From positions 1 to 64,000 of the forward strand of contig JACKAJ010000017.1 in the NCBI GenBank assembly GCA_020635135.1: DNA of 64,000 bases. The letters run 5' to 3'. Positions 44,224-53,884 of this stretch are shown piece after piece. This stretch comes from Halobacteriovoraceae bacterium. Its GTDB lineage: Bacteria; Bdellovibrionota; Bacteriovoracia; Bacteriovoracales; Bacteriovoracaceae. The notes beneath the pieces are model-generated. The model had not been told where the DNA came from and ran no database searches. It saw only the letters and a list, made by a program, of their open reading frames with translations. The position numbers and the translations under genes are program-made. Position 1 is the stretch's first letter, and each line of letters begins with the position of its first letter.

Positions 44224-44278
44224 AGACATCCCTCCTAGATGTGTAGTCACCTCATACTAAAGACAACTACTTCGCGGA

Positions 44279-44302
44279 GAGGCTCCCTTGCGGACCAGCC
44301 TC
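44279..44302 (-). other. Hairpin between the TIGR02530 gene and flgE
   Basis: GAGGCT and AGCCTC pair perfectly over six bases with a 12-base loop, in the 89-base gap upstream of flgE. There is no T-run, so it is more likely an mRNA processing or stability element, which could raise FlgE output over its neighbours. It could also mark an internal promoter region. Confidence 0.4.
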
Positions 44303-44312
44303 AACCAATTGT

Positions 44313-44717
44313 TTACATAAAAATTGTCGAATCAATATTTGTTACAACATTACTTTCTAAATTGTTCTTATCCAGTGCTGTCACCACAGTGTTCGTGCTT
44401 AAATCCATAATATAAGCTGCTTTATCTGTAATGATGAGCGAATCGCGGCCTCCTTTTGTTTTCAATATATCTGAAGCCTTTTTAAGTTTTAAAAATTCTC
44501 CAGAATCGATATCAATATTTCTTTCCATCAATCTCTTTGTTGCATGTTTTGAAACTTTGATTTCATTTTCAATTTCTTTTTCACGAAAATGATTTTTAAG
44601 TATCTGCTCAAATTCTTCTCGTTTCTCAGGAGCAATATTTTGCTTTTTCGCCTGAGAGATATCTTCTTTTCTCTGAGGCTGGTGATTTTTTAAAATTCGA
44701 GTCAATTCAGGAGACAT
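44313..44717 (-). CDS. Flagellar operon protein, TIGR02530 family
   Basis: 134 residues. SKHATKRLMERNIDID, KAKxx-like KKASDILKTKGGRDSLI, and IMDLSTNTVVTALDKNN match the small flagellar operon protein family that sits between flgD and flgE in many phyla. Its precise role in hook assembly is not established. It overlaps flgD by one base. Confidence 0.82.
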   Translation of the reverse strand: MSPELTRILKNHQPQRKEDISQAKKQNIAPEKREEFEQILKNHFREKEIENEIKVSKHATKRLMERNIDIDSGEFLKLKKASDILKTKGGRDSLIITDKAAYIMDLSTNTVVTALDKNNLESNVVTNIDSTIFM

Positions 44718-45565
44718 TAATGCATCTCCTTTGCTTGCCCTTGAGCCATTTCTTTAAACTTTTGGATATTAGCCTTAGGGGTTTCTAACTTATTATTCGC
44801 TTCTTTTGGAATATGAAAACTTACGACATCTCGCATGTTAATTTTTCTTGAGCCAATATCGAAGATAGGCTCATTGCTGGTTGGATCAAAGGCTACTGAT
44901 TGAACAATTCCCTCATCGCGTGTTTGAGTTTTGATAGGCATGGCCGACTCATCCCAAGCAAGAACAGCAATTTTATAAATTCCCGCTGGAGATTCAAAAT
45001 TATCCATCGCCATACCATCCCAAGTGAGTTCATGTGTTCCAGCACCCATATCTTGAAGTTTAATTTCGTTAGCAATGTTATTTTTACTATCGAGAATTCT
45101 AACAAGAACTTGCTTAGCTTTTTTATCGAGACTGAAGTGAATATTCTTATCTTCACCATCTTTTTTCAATTCAATAGTATTTCCGTCAGCAACGACACTT
45201 TTCCCAACAAAACTTGCTGCCAAAAATTTCTTTTCAATACTGGCATTGGTATTCATGTCATCAAATTTTTTGTTCATTGTTGTCAATTGCTCAAGTTGTG
45301 AAAACTGAGCGAGATCAGCAGCAAACTTATTTTGATCCATTGGTTTGAGAGGATCTTGATTTTGTAACTGATAAGTTAGCATTTTTAAGAACTCGTCCTT
45401 TCCAACTTTATTATGAGGTGTTCTTTTAACAATATCTTTTCCAATTTTTTTACCTGAAATCTTTTCAATAATCTGCTCACGTGATTTCTCATTGGGATCT
45501 TTCGTCATTCCCACATTTCTCAATTGGCTCTGAATATCAGATACGGGAGCTCCTATTTTAGGCAT
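44717..45565 (-). CDS. flgD: Flagellar hook assembly scaffold FlgD
   Basis: 282 residues. The N-terminal FlgD motif GKDEFLKMLTYQLQNQDPLKPMDQN and FAADLAQFSQLEQL are diagnostic; the C-terminal part has the FlgD Ig/tudor-like region (AGTHELTWDGMAMDN). It caps the growing hook and is then lost. It shares a base with fliK upstream and with the TIGR02530 gene downstream, so translation is coupled. Confidence 0.92.
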   Translation of the reverse strand: MPKIGAPVSDIQSQLRNVGMTKDPNEKSREQIIEKISGKKIGKDIVKRTPHNKVGKDEFLKMLTYQLQNQDPLKPMDQNKFAADLAQFSQLEQLTTMNKKFDDMNTNASIEKKFLAASFVGKSVVADGNTIELKKDGEDKNIHFSLDKKAKQVLVRILDSKNNIANEIKLQDMGAGTHELTWDGMAMDNFESPAGIYKIAVLAWDESAMPIKTQTRDEGIVQSVAFDPTSNEPIFDIGSRKINMRDVVSFHIPKEANNKLETPKANIQKFKEMAQGQAKEMH

Positions 45566-47085
45566 TAGGCAGCCTCCCTTTGTTCAAATTCACGCCAAAG
45601 TTCACGTCTTCTTTGAGAATCTTGTTGGTGCTGATGTTGCCCAGACTGCTGCTCCCCACGAGGCTGATTTCCTTGCTGGAAAAAATTATTGCTAGAAAAA
45701 TTCCAAGACTTTTCACTGCTTGAATGAGTGACATTAAATTCAGTTACTTGAATTCCCGATTTTTGAAGGGCATCAATTATTTTTGTCTTATGGCCTTCAA
45801 AAAATTCAAATCCTTCAGGTCTCTGCGATCTTACCTGAAGTGAAATATTGTCTTTATCGAGTTTTTTCACATCAAAAAAGAGGGTTCCCAGCTTATCGTC
45901 AACAACATTAAGTTGAATGGATTCATTTTCTACTGGAATATTTTGTTTTAGATAATTGATAATTTTATTACTGACATCAAGACTTGAATCATTTTCTTTT
46001 ATAAGTATTTCATGAACTTTTTCGTCTTGAGCAATCGACTTTCCTAACTTGCCCAAACCAAGTGCACCAAGTCCCATCAATGGAGTCGAATCCTTTTTCC
46101 CCATTTGTTCATGATTACTGGCTTCTAAGATCTCATGAGATTGCTGAAATTGGTTCTGTCCTTTCTTCACTTCCATGATTTCTGTTGCGGAAGGGCTGGT
46201 TCTTCTTGCGATGAAAGAATCATTATCAATGATTTTATTCTGATAAGTTTTAAAACCTTCCATCTTTTTTAAGTTATCTTTGGAGAAATTCTTTAATATT
46301 TTCGCCTCAGAATTTTTCTCTAGAGGATTATTCATACCACTTAGATCTTTTTGATTATTCTCGACCATTCTCAACATAGGAGCTTTTTGTTGCTCCATAG
46401 AAAAATCCCCTTGGATTTCTTTTTGAGTTAAGTTTATTGGACTTCTAAGTTTTGAAACTTCTTTTTGACTAAAAACAGAATTTATCGGTTCTCGGCTTTC
46501 AAAAATATTTTCCAGTTTAGGATTTTTAGAATCAATTTCTTTATTCGAAAGTATATTTTCGAGTTCACTTCCTCTTTTATTCAGTTGAGTCTTTTTAACA
46601 TCACTATGATTAAATTCATCAACCTGACTATCGATAACTTGATCACTCCGAGCTTCTTTGAGAAGACCTTCGATTTCTTTTGAAGGGGATTTGAAAATAT
46701 TTTTCTTTTGATTAGGCTGAATCGCTTCGCTAAGATCTCTCGATTTTTGACTTTCCGCTAGTATCGCTTTTTCACCTGAGCCTTGAATCAAGTTTTTAGA
46801 TAGAGCTTTCTTGATTTCTTGTTCACCGAGCTCCTCTACTTTTTGATTTTCACTTAACAATTGTTTTAGCTCGAGATCAAAAGCTTTTGGATCAACCGCT
46901 CCTTCCCCAGCTACTCCAGGCATTCCTGGACGCGAGACACCGACTTCACTAAGAGGACCTATTTGTTTTGTTAGAGGCTGAGAAAGCATCTTGAGAACAT
47001 CAGGGTTCACTTCTTTTTGACCAAGAGAACTGGCCACAGAATTACCTTGAGATTGAATAGGGGTTGTGTTTACAACGCGCAGCAT
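45565..47085 (-). CDS. fliK: Flagellar hook-length control protein FliK
   Basis: 506 residues. The first about 370 residues are Gln/Lys/Ser-rich, low-complexity, as in FliK rulers; the C-terminal 100 residues hold the Flg_hook domain (LNVVDDKLGTLFFDVKKLD, EFFEGHKTKIIDALQKSGI). It measures the hook and switches export specificity. The name rests on position and the C-terminal domain, since the N-terminal part is not conserved. Confidence 0.85.
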   Translation of the reverse strand: MLRVVNTTPIQSQGNSVASSLGQKEVNPDVLKMLSQPLTKQIGPLSEVGVSRPGMPGVAGEGAVDPKAFDLELKQLLSENQKVEELGEQEIKKALSKNLIQGSGEKAILAESQKSRDLSEAIQPNQKKNIFKSPSKEIEGLLKEARSDQVIDSQVDEFNHSDVKKTQLNKRGSELENILSNKEIDSKNPKLENIFESREPINSVFSQKEVSKLRSPINLTQKEIQGDFSMEQQKAPMLRMVENNQKDLSGMNNPLEKNSEAKILKNFSKDNLKKMEGFKTYQNKIIDNDSFIARRTSPSATEIMEVKKGQNQFQQSHEILEASNHEQMGKKDSTPLMGLGALGLGKLGKSIAQDEKVHEILIKENDSSLDVSNKIINYLKQNIPVENESIQLNVVDDKLGTLFFDVKKLDKDNISLQVRSQRPEGFEFFEGHKTKIIDALQKSGIQVTEFNVTHSSSEKSWNFSSNNFFQQGNQPRGEQQSGQHQHQQDSQRRRELWREFEQREAA

Positions 47086-47091
47086 ACTCTT

Positions 47092-47634
47092 CTATTTTTT
47101 CATATTTAAGAAGAGTTTTTGAAGCTCGGCAGACTTTTCCTTACTTAAAAGGTTGAATATTTTTGAGGCCTTGGTTGTATCGAGTTTTGATAAAATTTTA
47201 ACAGCAATATCAGAGTCTTGAACTGTAATAAGGTCAGCTGCTTTAGCTGGTTTCATATTAGCAATAACCTCAACCATTTGCTTAACCCGTTGGTCTCGTT
47301 CTTGATTATTTTTGTCAATACAAGCGATGAAGTTACTTTGTCTTTGTTCAAATTCTGCAATTTTTCTTTCAAAGTCTTGAACACTGTTATTAAGTTTTTC
47401 CTCTCTCTGCTTGATGGTTTCTTCTCTTTGATCAAGCTCTTTTTCTCTTTTAAGAATTTCTCTCGTTAATTCTGCAACGCTTTTCTTTTTGATGCGATCA
47501 ACTTCTTTGAGAACTCTTTCATTCACTTTTTTATTAAATTCCTCTTCTTTTTGAGCATCAGTCATCTCTTTATTTTCTTCATTCGCATGAACAAGAATTC
47601 CTGAAAGGAATATTAATACTAATAATTTCTTCAT
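47092..47634 (-). CDS. motE: MotE-like flagellar protein
   Basis: 180 residues with a signal-like N terminus (cleavage near VHA-NE), a long coiled coil (about residues 25-125, Glu/Lys-rich), then an MgtE_N-like helical domain with KAADLITVQDSDIAVKILSKLD and KASKIFNLL. This is the layout of MotE, the periplasmic/membrane chaperone for stator or motor proteins. It overlaps fliJ by four bases. Identity as MotE is by layout and context. Confidence 0.72.
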   Translation of the reverse strand: MKKLLVLIFLSGILVHANEENKEMTDAQKEEEFNKKVNERVLKEVDRIKKKSVAELTREILKREKELDQREETIKQREEKLNNSVQDFERKIAEFEQRQSNFIACIDKNNQERDQRVKQMVEVIANMKPAKAADLITVQDSDIAVKILSKLDTTKASKIFNLLSKEKSAELQKLFLNMKK

Positions 47635-48086
47635 AACTCTTCTCCCTTAAAGTAAAAGCTACGAATTTTATTCAGCTCTTCAATCTTTTCATTTTCTTTT
47701 TTAACGACCATCTTCTTATATTTTATTAAATCTTTCTCTCTTAGCTTTTCAAGAACTTTAATCTCATTCTCTTTCGCCGCTATCTTCCTTTGAATTTCAT
47801 GGACACTAAATTGTTTTATTTCGATTTCTGATTCGTGGAGACCAATATTAAACCTTTTAGCCTGGACCAATTCCGGGGTGTATTGGGCCATCGCTGCAAA
47901 CTGCCCTTGAGCTAATTCAGTATTGGCCTTATCGAGAGTATAGCGAATCTGTCCCTGGTCATAGCTAATTTGTCTTTTATGTTCTTCTATATTTTTCATA
48001 ATCGCTGCCAGCTGAAACTCTAGGTTTTTCATTTCAGCTTTTTTTATATTTAGCAATGTCCCTAATCGAAATTTAAATTTTTTCAT
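47631..48086 (-). CDS. fliJ: Flagellar export protein FliJ
   Basis: 151 residues, almost wholly coiled coil, with an N-terminal KFRLGTLLNIKKAEMKNLE that matches the FliJ pattern (F-R-L-x-x-L/V-x-x-x-K). It is the export-gate stalk that works with FliI. Overlaps of four bases with both fliI and motE show tight coupling. Confidence 0.85.
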   Translation of the reverse strand: MKKFKFRLGTLLNIKKAEMKNLEFQLAAIMKNIEEHKRQISYDQGQIRYTLDKANTELAQGQFAAMAQYTPELVQAKRFNIGLHESEIEIKQFSVHEIQRKIAAKENEIKVLEKLREKDLIKYKKMVVKKENEKIEELNKIRSFYFKGEEL

Positions 48087-49492
48087 GCTAATTTAGCCTG
48101 CAATCCTTCCCCTTTGTCTTGATCGCTATTTTCTTCAAAGAGCTCAGGGTTGACTGCCTTTTCTGCTTTGCGAGCAATTTCAATCATATGATCAAAAAGG
48201 TCTTCAAAACTTACTTCTTCATCGATTGATTGTTTCAATAAGTAGTTCATATCTTCAAAAATTGAGATCGCTTTATCAATTCTCGGGTTCGAACCTTTTG
48301 CATAAGCCCCAACATTGATGAGGTCTTCCGATTCAATATAGGCTGAATAAAGATCCTTCAAATAAGAAGCCACCACATTGTGCTCTCTCGATGCGACGGC
48401 CGTCATAACCCGCGATATCGATTGAAGAATATCGATTGCGGGGTAATGATTTTTAGAAGCAAGCTCTCTCGAGAGGATGATGTGACCATCTGAAATGGAA
48501 CGAACAGCATCAGTGATGGGTTCATCAAAATCTCCCCCTTCAACAAGAACAGTATAAATTCCCGTTATACTTCCCTTTCTTTTTTTATTTCCAGCTCGCT
48601 CCATTAATTTCGGAAGTTTTGCAAAGACACTTGGGCCGTAACCTTTTGGACCAGGAGGTTCACCTACACTCATTCCAATTTCTCTCATAGCCATCGCAAA
48701 TCGTGTGATAGAATCCACCATCAATAAAACATCTTTTCCACGATCACAAAAATATTCGGCAATACTGGTTGCTGTATAGGCAGCCTTCACACGCATTAAT
48801 GCTGAAGTGTCTGAAGTAGAAACAACGACAATCGTGTTTTTCATTCCTTCTTCACCAAGTTCTCTTTCAATGAACTCCACAACTTCTCTTCCCCGCTCAC
48901 CGACCAGAGCAATCACATTGATATCCGCTGAGGTGTTTTGCGTGATCATTCCCATGAGAACAGACTTCCCCACTCCTGAACCGGCCATTATAGCAATCCT
49001 CTGACCTTTTCCAACAGTATTAAAACAATCTATAGCTTTTATTCCTGTCGAAAGCGATTCAGATATAGGTTCTCTCTCGAGAGGGTTGAGAGGGTTTTGA
49101 TAAATATATTTTTTGCTTGCAAGTGTTTGATCAATGTCGCCTTTTCCATCAATGGGTTTTCCATTAAAATCGACGACTCTTCCAATCATTTCATCGGAAA
49201 TACAAATATGTGTGACATTTTCACGGAGATAAACTTTGGTGTTGCTGTTAACGTTAGAAAGCTCATTATAGGGCATGACGTAGCAGTAATCCCCTTTTAA
49301 GCCAACAACTTCTCCCAGTGTCGTCATGTGATCATCGCATACGAATTCGACACAAGAACCGATCGAGGCATTTTTCAAGAAAACTTTATAGGCTAGTCCT
49401 TGATTACCAACAACCTTTCCAACTAAATGATAAGGTAAGTGATGGTCAGCTAAATGCTTAATTCTTTGAAATTCACTATCCAGCGTTTTCAT
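48083..49492 (-). CDS. fliI: Flagellum-specific ATPase FliI
   Basis: 469 residues from the ATG at 49492 (an in-frame TTG five codons earlier is possible). Walker A GSGVGKSVLMG, ALVGERGREVVEFI, Walker B DVLLMVDSITRFAMA, and the F/V-type ATPase signature PAIDILQSISR are present. It energises flagellar protein export. It overlaps fliH by 17 bases. Confidence 0.94.
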   Translation of the reverse strand: MKTLDSEFQRIKHLADHHLPYHLVGKVVGNQGLAYKVFLKNASIGSCVEFVCDDHMTTLGEVVGLKGDYCYVMPYNELSNVNSNTKVYLRENVTHICISDEMIGRVVDFNGKPIDGKGDIDQTLASKKYIYQNPLNPLEREPISESLSTGIKAIDCFNTVGKGQRIAIMAGSGVGKSVLMGMITQNTSADINVIALVGERGREVVEFIERELGEEGMKNTIVVVSTSDTSALMRVKAAYTATSIAEYFCDRGKDVLLMVDSITRFAMAMREIGMSVGEPPGPKGYGPSVFAKLPKLMERAGNKKRKGSITGIYTVLVEGGDFDEPITDAVRSISDGHIILSRELASKNHYPAIDILQSISRVMTAVASREHNVVASYLKDLYSAYIESEDLINVGAYAKGSNPRIDKAISIFEDMNYLLKQSIDEEVSFEDLFDHMIEIARKAEKAVNPELFEENSDQDKGEGLQAKLA

Positions 49493-50294
49493 TTCTAACC
49501 TGATCAAAAATTTCGTCTAAAATTTCAAACTTTTTTTCAAGTGTTGAATCAATAATCATCTTATCTGATTCTATTCTTAGACCTTTATATTGAGAATGCA
49601 GGTTTTTTGAGACTTGATAATTTTGTAAGATTCCAACATTATCTTTTATTTTCTCTATGATTTCACTGTAGTGAGAATAACTTTCTTCATCAAACGTAAT
49701 TTTTAAATTCTTAAATGAATCAACTTCGTTTAACAACTTCTCAAAGACCTTAATTATATACTCATCATTTTTAGAATCTTCATAAATCATCCACTTTGTA
49801 AGATCATTGACCAAATGAAGGATCGAATCTTTATAGTTTTCAATAATTTCTTCTTGTTTCCCTTTAATTTCTTGGAAAAAATTTTCAAGCAAATCAATTT
49901 TTTGTTGATATTCTGTTTTTAACTTTTCCTCCCACTCTCTGAGAGCGATACTTTTACCTTCTTCATAACCTTTTTCACTAGCCTGTTTTTTCTCTTGATC
50001 TAATATCAAGTCAAGTTCTCCCTTTACTTTCTCACTAATCATCTTATCTTGGTATTTGTCGATCTCTCTGTGTTCTCGAACGATACCTTCAATTCTAAAA
50101 CCTTTTTCATGAGCTTTACGTAATTCTGATTCGGGATTGATATGATTCTTTCTTTTCTCAATTTCAGGATGTTTTTTAGAATCTAAATTTTCGAACTCAT
50201 ATTTGATAACGTTTTCAGCATCAGTATTCGAAAAATTCTGAAAAGCATATTCTTGTATATCAAATTTGACACTGTCATTCTTTTTTATCGTCAT
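49476..50294 (-). CDS. fliH: Flagellar assembly protein FliH
   Basis: 272 residues: a charged helical N-terminal half, a coiled coil with GYEEGKSIALREWEEK resembling the FliH GxxxG-type region, and a C-terminal domain like the V/F-ATPase delta subunit (ESYSHYSEIIEKIKDNVGI). It regulates FliI. Sequence is poorly conserved, as is usual for FliH, so the position between fliG and fliI carries much of the call. Confidence 0.82.
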   Translation of the reverse strand: MTIKKNDSVKFDIQEYAFQNFSNTDAENVIKYEFENLDSKKHPEIEKRKNHINPESELRKAHEKGFRIEGIVREHREIDKYQDKMISEKVKGELDLILDQEKKQASEKGYEEGKSIALREWEEKLKTEYQQKIDLLENFFQEIKGKQEEIIENYKDSILHLVNDLTKWMIYEDSKNDEYIIKVFEKLLNEVDSFKNLKITFDEESYSHYSEIIEKIKDNVGILQNYQVSKNLHSQYKGLRIESDKMIIDSTLEKKFEILDEIFDQVRNENAG

Positions 50295-50309
50295 CTCATT
50301 TCCTCAAGA

Positions 50310-51341
50310 TTAAACCATTGTCTCTCCATCACCACCTCTCGAGACAATAGCCTTACCTTTCGCTTCAAGATCTTTGATGATAAGAATAATTTCTTGCTGA
50401 GCTTTCTCAACATCACTCAGTTTAATAGGCCCAAGAGCATCCAAGTCTTCTTTCAACAATGAAGCTGCTCTTGTCGACATATTTCCAAAAAGTTTCGATT
50501 TAACTTCTTCAGGTGCTGTTTTAAGAGAAATAACAAGTTTTTGGTTATCCACAACTTTGAGAAGCTCTTGAATCCCATTATTATCCACATAGACGATATC
50601 TTCGTAGACAAACATGAGTTTTCTGATTTCTTCAGCAAGTTCAGGATCTTTTTCTTCAACTCGCCCCATAACACTTTTTTCTGTCGTTTTGTCCATCATG
50701 TTGAGCATTTCAGCAATAGGTTGGACTCCTCCGATTTGATTAGTATCAATAGATCCAAGTATTGAAAGTTCAGTCTTCAAGACGTCATCGAGTTGAACAA
50801 TAAGTTCAGGAGACACGAAGTCTAAGTTCGCAATCCTCAAGACGACTTCTGCCTGTAAAGCATCTGGTAATCTTCTGATAACATCAACTTTTCTATCAGT
50901 GTTTAAATGCGCAACAATCAAGGCGATTGTCTGCGGATGTTCGTTAACTAAAAAGTTAGAAAGTGTTCGAGTATCGACCATCTCCAATGATTCGAGAGTT
51001 TTGGCGGCCCCCACTTCAACAACTTGACCAAGAATTTGTTTGGCGCGGTCCTCACCAAGAGTGGAAAGAATAAAATCTTTTCCTTTGTTTTCTGAGAAGA
51101 GTAATTCTTCATCCTCGTTCAGAGAAGAATAAAAATCTTCAAGAATTCTCTTCACCATCCAAATTGGAACTTTTGTGACATTGGCCATGGCATTGACCAA
51201 CTTTTTAACGTCATTATCTTTCATGTGTTTGAAGATAAGTTTAGTCGCACTATAACCTAAAGTACTAAGAAGAATAGATGCACGATCCTGGCCACTCAGT
51301 AGAGCGTATTCAACATCGGGATCAACTGTTCCTTTAACCAT
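50310..51341 (-). CDS. fliG: Flagellar motor switch protein FliG
   Basis: 343 residues. LSGQDRASILLSTLG at the N terminus, the middle-domain EHPQTIALIVAHL, and the C-terminal KLMFVYEDIVYVDNNGIQELL and LFGNMSTRAASLLKEDLD are diagnostic. It forms the switch/rotor ring where torque is made. It is the fifth gene of the operon. Confidence 0.95.
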   Translation of the reverse strand: MVKGTVDPDVEYALLSGQDRASILLSTLGYSATKLIFKHMKDNDVKKLVNAMANVTKVPIWMVKRILEDFYSSLNEDEELLFSENKGKDFILSTLGEDRAKQILGQVVEVGAAKTLESLEMVDTRTLSNFLVNEHPQTIALIVAHLNTDRKVDVIRRLPDALQAEVVLRIANLDFVSPELIVQLDDVLKTELSILGSIDTNQIGGVQPIAEMLNMMDKTTEKSVMGRVEEKDPELAEEIRKLMFVYEDIVYVDNNGIQELLKVVDNQKLVISLKTAPEEVKSKLFGNMSTRAASLLKEDLDALGPIKLSDVEKAQQEIILIIKDLEAKGKAIVSRGGDGETMV

Positions 51342-51351
51342 ATAGTCCTCT

Positions 51352-53040
51352 CTATGCTATCTTCTTGGTTTCATCCATATCATAAATCATTGTCGTAACA
51401 ACTTGAGCCGCTTTTGAAGGATTGGATTCAATAAGACCCATAATTTTTTCTTTCAGCATATTTCCTTCAATTTTTTCAGGGTTTAATTTATCTTCAATCG
51501 TCGGCAAGGCCTCTTCTAGACCTGGTAGCTTCTGGTTTTCCTGAATAGCTTCTAGCTCTTCGATTGTTCTTGGAAGAAAATCCTCTATCGTTTGGATGGA
51601 ATTATCGGTAATCCACTGGATAAAAGGTCTAATAACAAGAAAAATGAAAAGACTGATTATAACTCCAACGATCCCATACTGAACAAGATTCTTAAGAAGT
51701 TCTTGTCTTTCTTTTTCTCTAATGATCGCTTCAGCTGCACTCAAATCCTCTTGAGCAAATTCCATATTCTTAATGACAATCTTATCTCCACGCTCTGGAT
51801 TAATTCCAAGTGTAGAAACGACAATATCTCTAAAATTATTGATTTCTTCTTCGCTCCAAGCTTCATAATTCGTCTTGAATGTTCCATTCTCACTTAAAAT
51901 GGGACTACCCGATTCATCGAGCAGAGGAGTTCTCTTCCCATCAATCATGACGGCGGCACTTATATTTTTGAGATTCGCTGTAGGGCTTCGCGATTGGGTC
52001 ACTTTTTTAGGAACTTGATAATTTCTTGTTACAAAGCTCTTATCTACATCGGTCTTCGTTTCGGGAATCCCTGGTTGGGGAGTCTCACCCGGTAAGTTAC
52101 TACGAGCTCCTGGAATTCCTTGAGGAGAAGGTCTAGAACCGTCTAGTTTTTGAGAGTTTTGAACCTCAGAAAGAACAGCTGTGTTTTCTGGATCATAGGA
52201 AGTTTGAGTTTCCACTTTTTCTGTAAAATCGAGATTTACAGAAACTTTCGCGATAACTTTTCCCTCGCCAACAACCTTTGAGAGTATTTCTTCAATTTGT
52301 TTTTCGTACTTTTGATTCATTTTTGATTGAAAAGCCACTCTGTTCGCTGTTTCAGCGGTAATTCCATCATTGATATTGTCCGATAGCTTTTTCCCACGAG
52401 AATCGAGAATAACAACATTTTGTGGTCGCATCCCATCGACCGAAGCGGAAATAAGCTGCGCAATTCCTTTAATTTCTTCACTGGTCATGTCATAGCCATG
52501 ATTGAGTTCTAAGACTACCGAAGCTGACGGTGGTTTAGTTTCAGTGACAAAGGGACTCGACTCAGGAATAGACAAATGCACTCTCGCTCGATTGACCCCA
52601 TCGATATGCTTAATTGTCTTGGTCAGTTCGCCTTCTAAGGCACGTTGCCTATTAATTTTTTGAACAAAGCTCGTCGTTCCAAATGATTGTTTGTCAAAAA
52701 CTTCATACCCGATGGTCGAAGTAAACTTAACTCCTCGCTTGGCAATTTCAATTCTCCAAATTTCAACTTTATCTTCTGGAATCTTTATTGTTTTCCCATC
52801 ATCACTCACTTGATAAGGAATTTTACTTTCCTTGAGAAAACGACTCACCTGCAAGGAATCTTCTTTATTCAAATTGGTATAGAGGATACTGTAGTTACTT
52901 TTAGAGGCCAACATAACGACAGCAATAGAAAAAGCAATAATAAGGATCCCACCGGCAAGAAAGCCCGCTTTTTTCAAAGGATCCAGACTGCTAAAGAGAT
53001 CTGTTAAATTTTTAAGTGATTCTGCAATTGTTTTGCCCAA
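51352..53040 (-). CDS. fliF: Flagellar MS-ring protein FliF
   Basis: 562 residues. Two membrane segments (about 24-46 and near 460-480) flank the periplasmic ring-building motifs: SNYSILYTNLNKEDS, INRQRALEGELTKTIKHIDG, and ARVHLSIPESSPF. The C-terminal cytoplasmic tail binds FliG. Length and order are typical. It is preceded by fliE at a 15-base gap. Confidence 0.95.
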   Translation of the reverse strand: MGKTIAESLKNLTDLFSSLDPLKKAGFLAGGILIIAFSIAVVMLASKSNYSILYTNLNKEDSLQVSRFLKESKIPYQVSDDGKTIKIPEDKVEIWRIEIAKRGVKFTSTIGYEVFDKQSFGTTSFVQKINRQRALEGELTKTIKHIDGVNRARVHLSIPESSPFVTETKPPSASVVLELNHGYDMTSEEIKGIAQLISASVDGMRPQNVVILDSRGKKLSDNINDGITAETANRVAFQSKMNQKYEKQIEEILSKVVGEGKVIAKVSVNLDFTEKVETQTSYDPENTAVLSEVQNSQKLDGSRPSPQGIPGARSNLPGETPQPGIPETKTDVDKSFVTRNYQVPKKVTQSRSPTANLKNISAAVMIDGKRTPLLDESGSPILSENGTFKTNYEAWSEEEINNFRDIVVSTLGINPERGDKIVIKNMEFAQEDLSAAEAIIREKERQELLKNLVQYGIVGVIISLFIFLVIRPFIQWITDNSIQTIEDFLPRTIEELEAIQENQKLPGLEEALPTIEDKLNPEKIEGNMLKEKIMGLIESNPSKAAQVVTTMIYDMDETKKIA

Positions 53041-53055
53041 TTAAGCCTCCTTTAA

Positions 53056-53427
53056 TCAAACTTGCATCCTCATTATTTCCCTATATGCTTCAATTACTTT
53101 TTGTCTAACTTGGTTCATTGTCTTAAAGGCGATATCAGCTTTTTCCACCGCCAAAAGTGTTTCATGAATATTTTGTGTTTTTCCAGTAGCCAATTTTTCC
53201 ATGGCCACATTGGCTTCATTTTGAAGCGAATTTACCTTCGAAATTGAGTCAGTAAGAAATTCACCAAAAGTCTTCCCATCTGTCTGACTCACAATCGAAT
53301 CAAAATTTTCAGACTTAATATCTAGAGGAGATCCAAACTCTCGAGTCTTATTAATTTTGCTCGACCAATTGTTGGCATCATAGTTTTTTAGTACCTGACT
53401 CATTTCACCGATTGTTTTAATTGCCAT
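53056..53427 (-). CDS. fliE: Flagellar MS-ring/rod junction protein FliE
   Basis: 123 residues. The C-terminal half matches FliE: TFGEFLTDSISKVNSLQNEA, NIHETLLAVEKADIAFKTM and VRQKVIEAYREIMRMQV. It adapts the rod to the MS ring. It sits between flgC and fliF, the usual place. Confidence 0.92.
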   Translation of the reverse strand: MAIKTIGEMSQVLKNYDANNWSSKINKTREFGSPLDIKSENFDSIVSQTDGKTFGEFLTDSISKVNSLQNEANVAMEKLATGKTQNIHETLLAVEKADIAFKTMNQVRQKVIEAYREIMRMQV

Positions 53428-53438
53428 ATCTCAATTCC

Positions 53439-53876
53439 TTATTTTCCAATTTCCAAAGTTTTAGTTGCCATTCTTTTAATGGCATTTATAGATGAAATAT
53501 TTGCTTCATAATTTCTTTGAGCTGAAATCATATCTGCCATTTCACTCATGACATTGATATCGGGGTAAGCGACATACCCATTTTCATCTGCATCTGCATG
53601 GTTTGGATCGTAAACAAGCTTTGGCGGAGTATTCTCAGAAATAACCTCTGTAGCATGAACGGTTTGAGCATTTTCGCCAAGCTCACCTTCAAGAATTTCT
53701 GAAAATGACTCTCGAGCCGGTTCACTTCCAAAAACCACTGACTTTTTCCTATAGGGTCCACCCTCAGGAGTTCTGGTCGTTTCAGCATTGGCGATATTTG
53801 AGGATATTGCCTTCATCCGCTTTCTGTTAGCAGCCAATCCGCTAGAAGAAATTTTCAAACTTGTTAGTAAGTCCAT
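53439..53876 (-). CDS. flgC: Flagellar proximal rod protein FlgC
   Basis: 145 residues. N-terminal LKISSSGLAANRKRMKAISS and NIANAETTRTPEGGPYRKK, and C-terminal VNVMSEM-like INVMSEMADMISAQRNYEAN, identify FlgC. It builds the proximal rod with FlgB and FlgF. It begins nine bases after flgB. Confidence 0.94.
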   Translation of the reverse strand: MDLLTSLKISSSGLAANRKRMKAISSNIANAETTRTPEGGPYRKKSVVFGSEPARESFSEILEGELGENAQTVHATEVISENTPPKLVYDPNHADADENGYVAYPDINVMSEMADMISAQRNYEANISSINAIKRMATKTLEIGK

Positions 53877-53884
53877 ATCTCATC

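Noticed and set aside
44900..45301. 133-codon plus-strand frame inside flgD
   Set aside because: Antisense shadow of a conserved flagellar gene with no ribosome-binding site.
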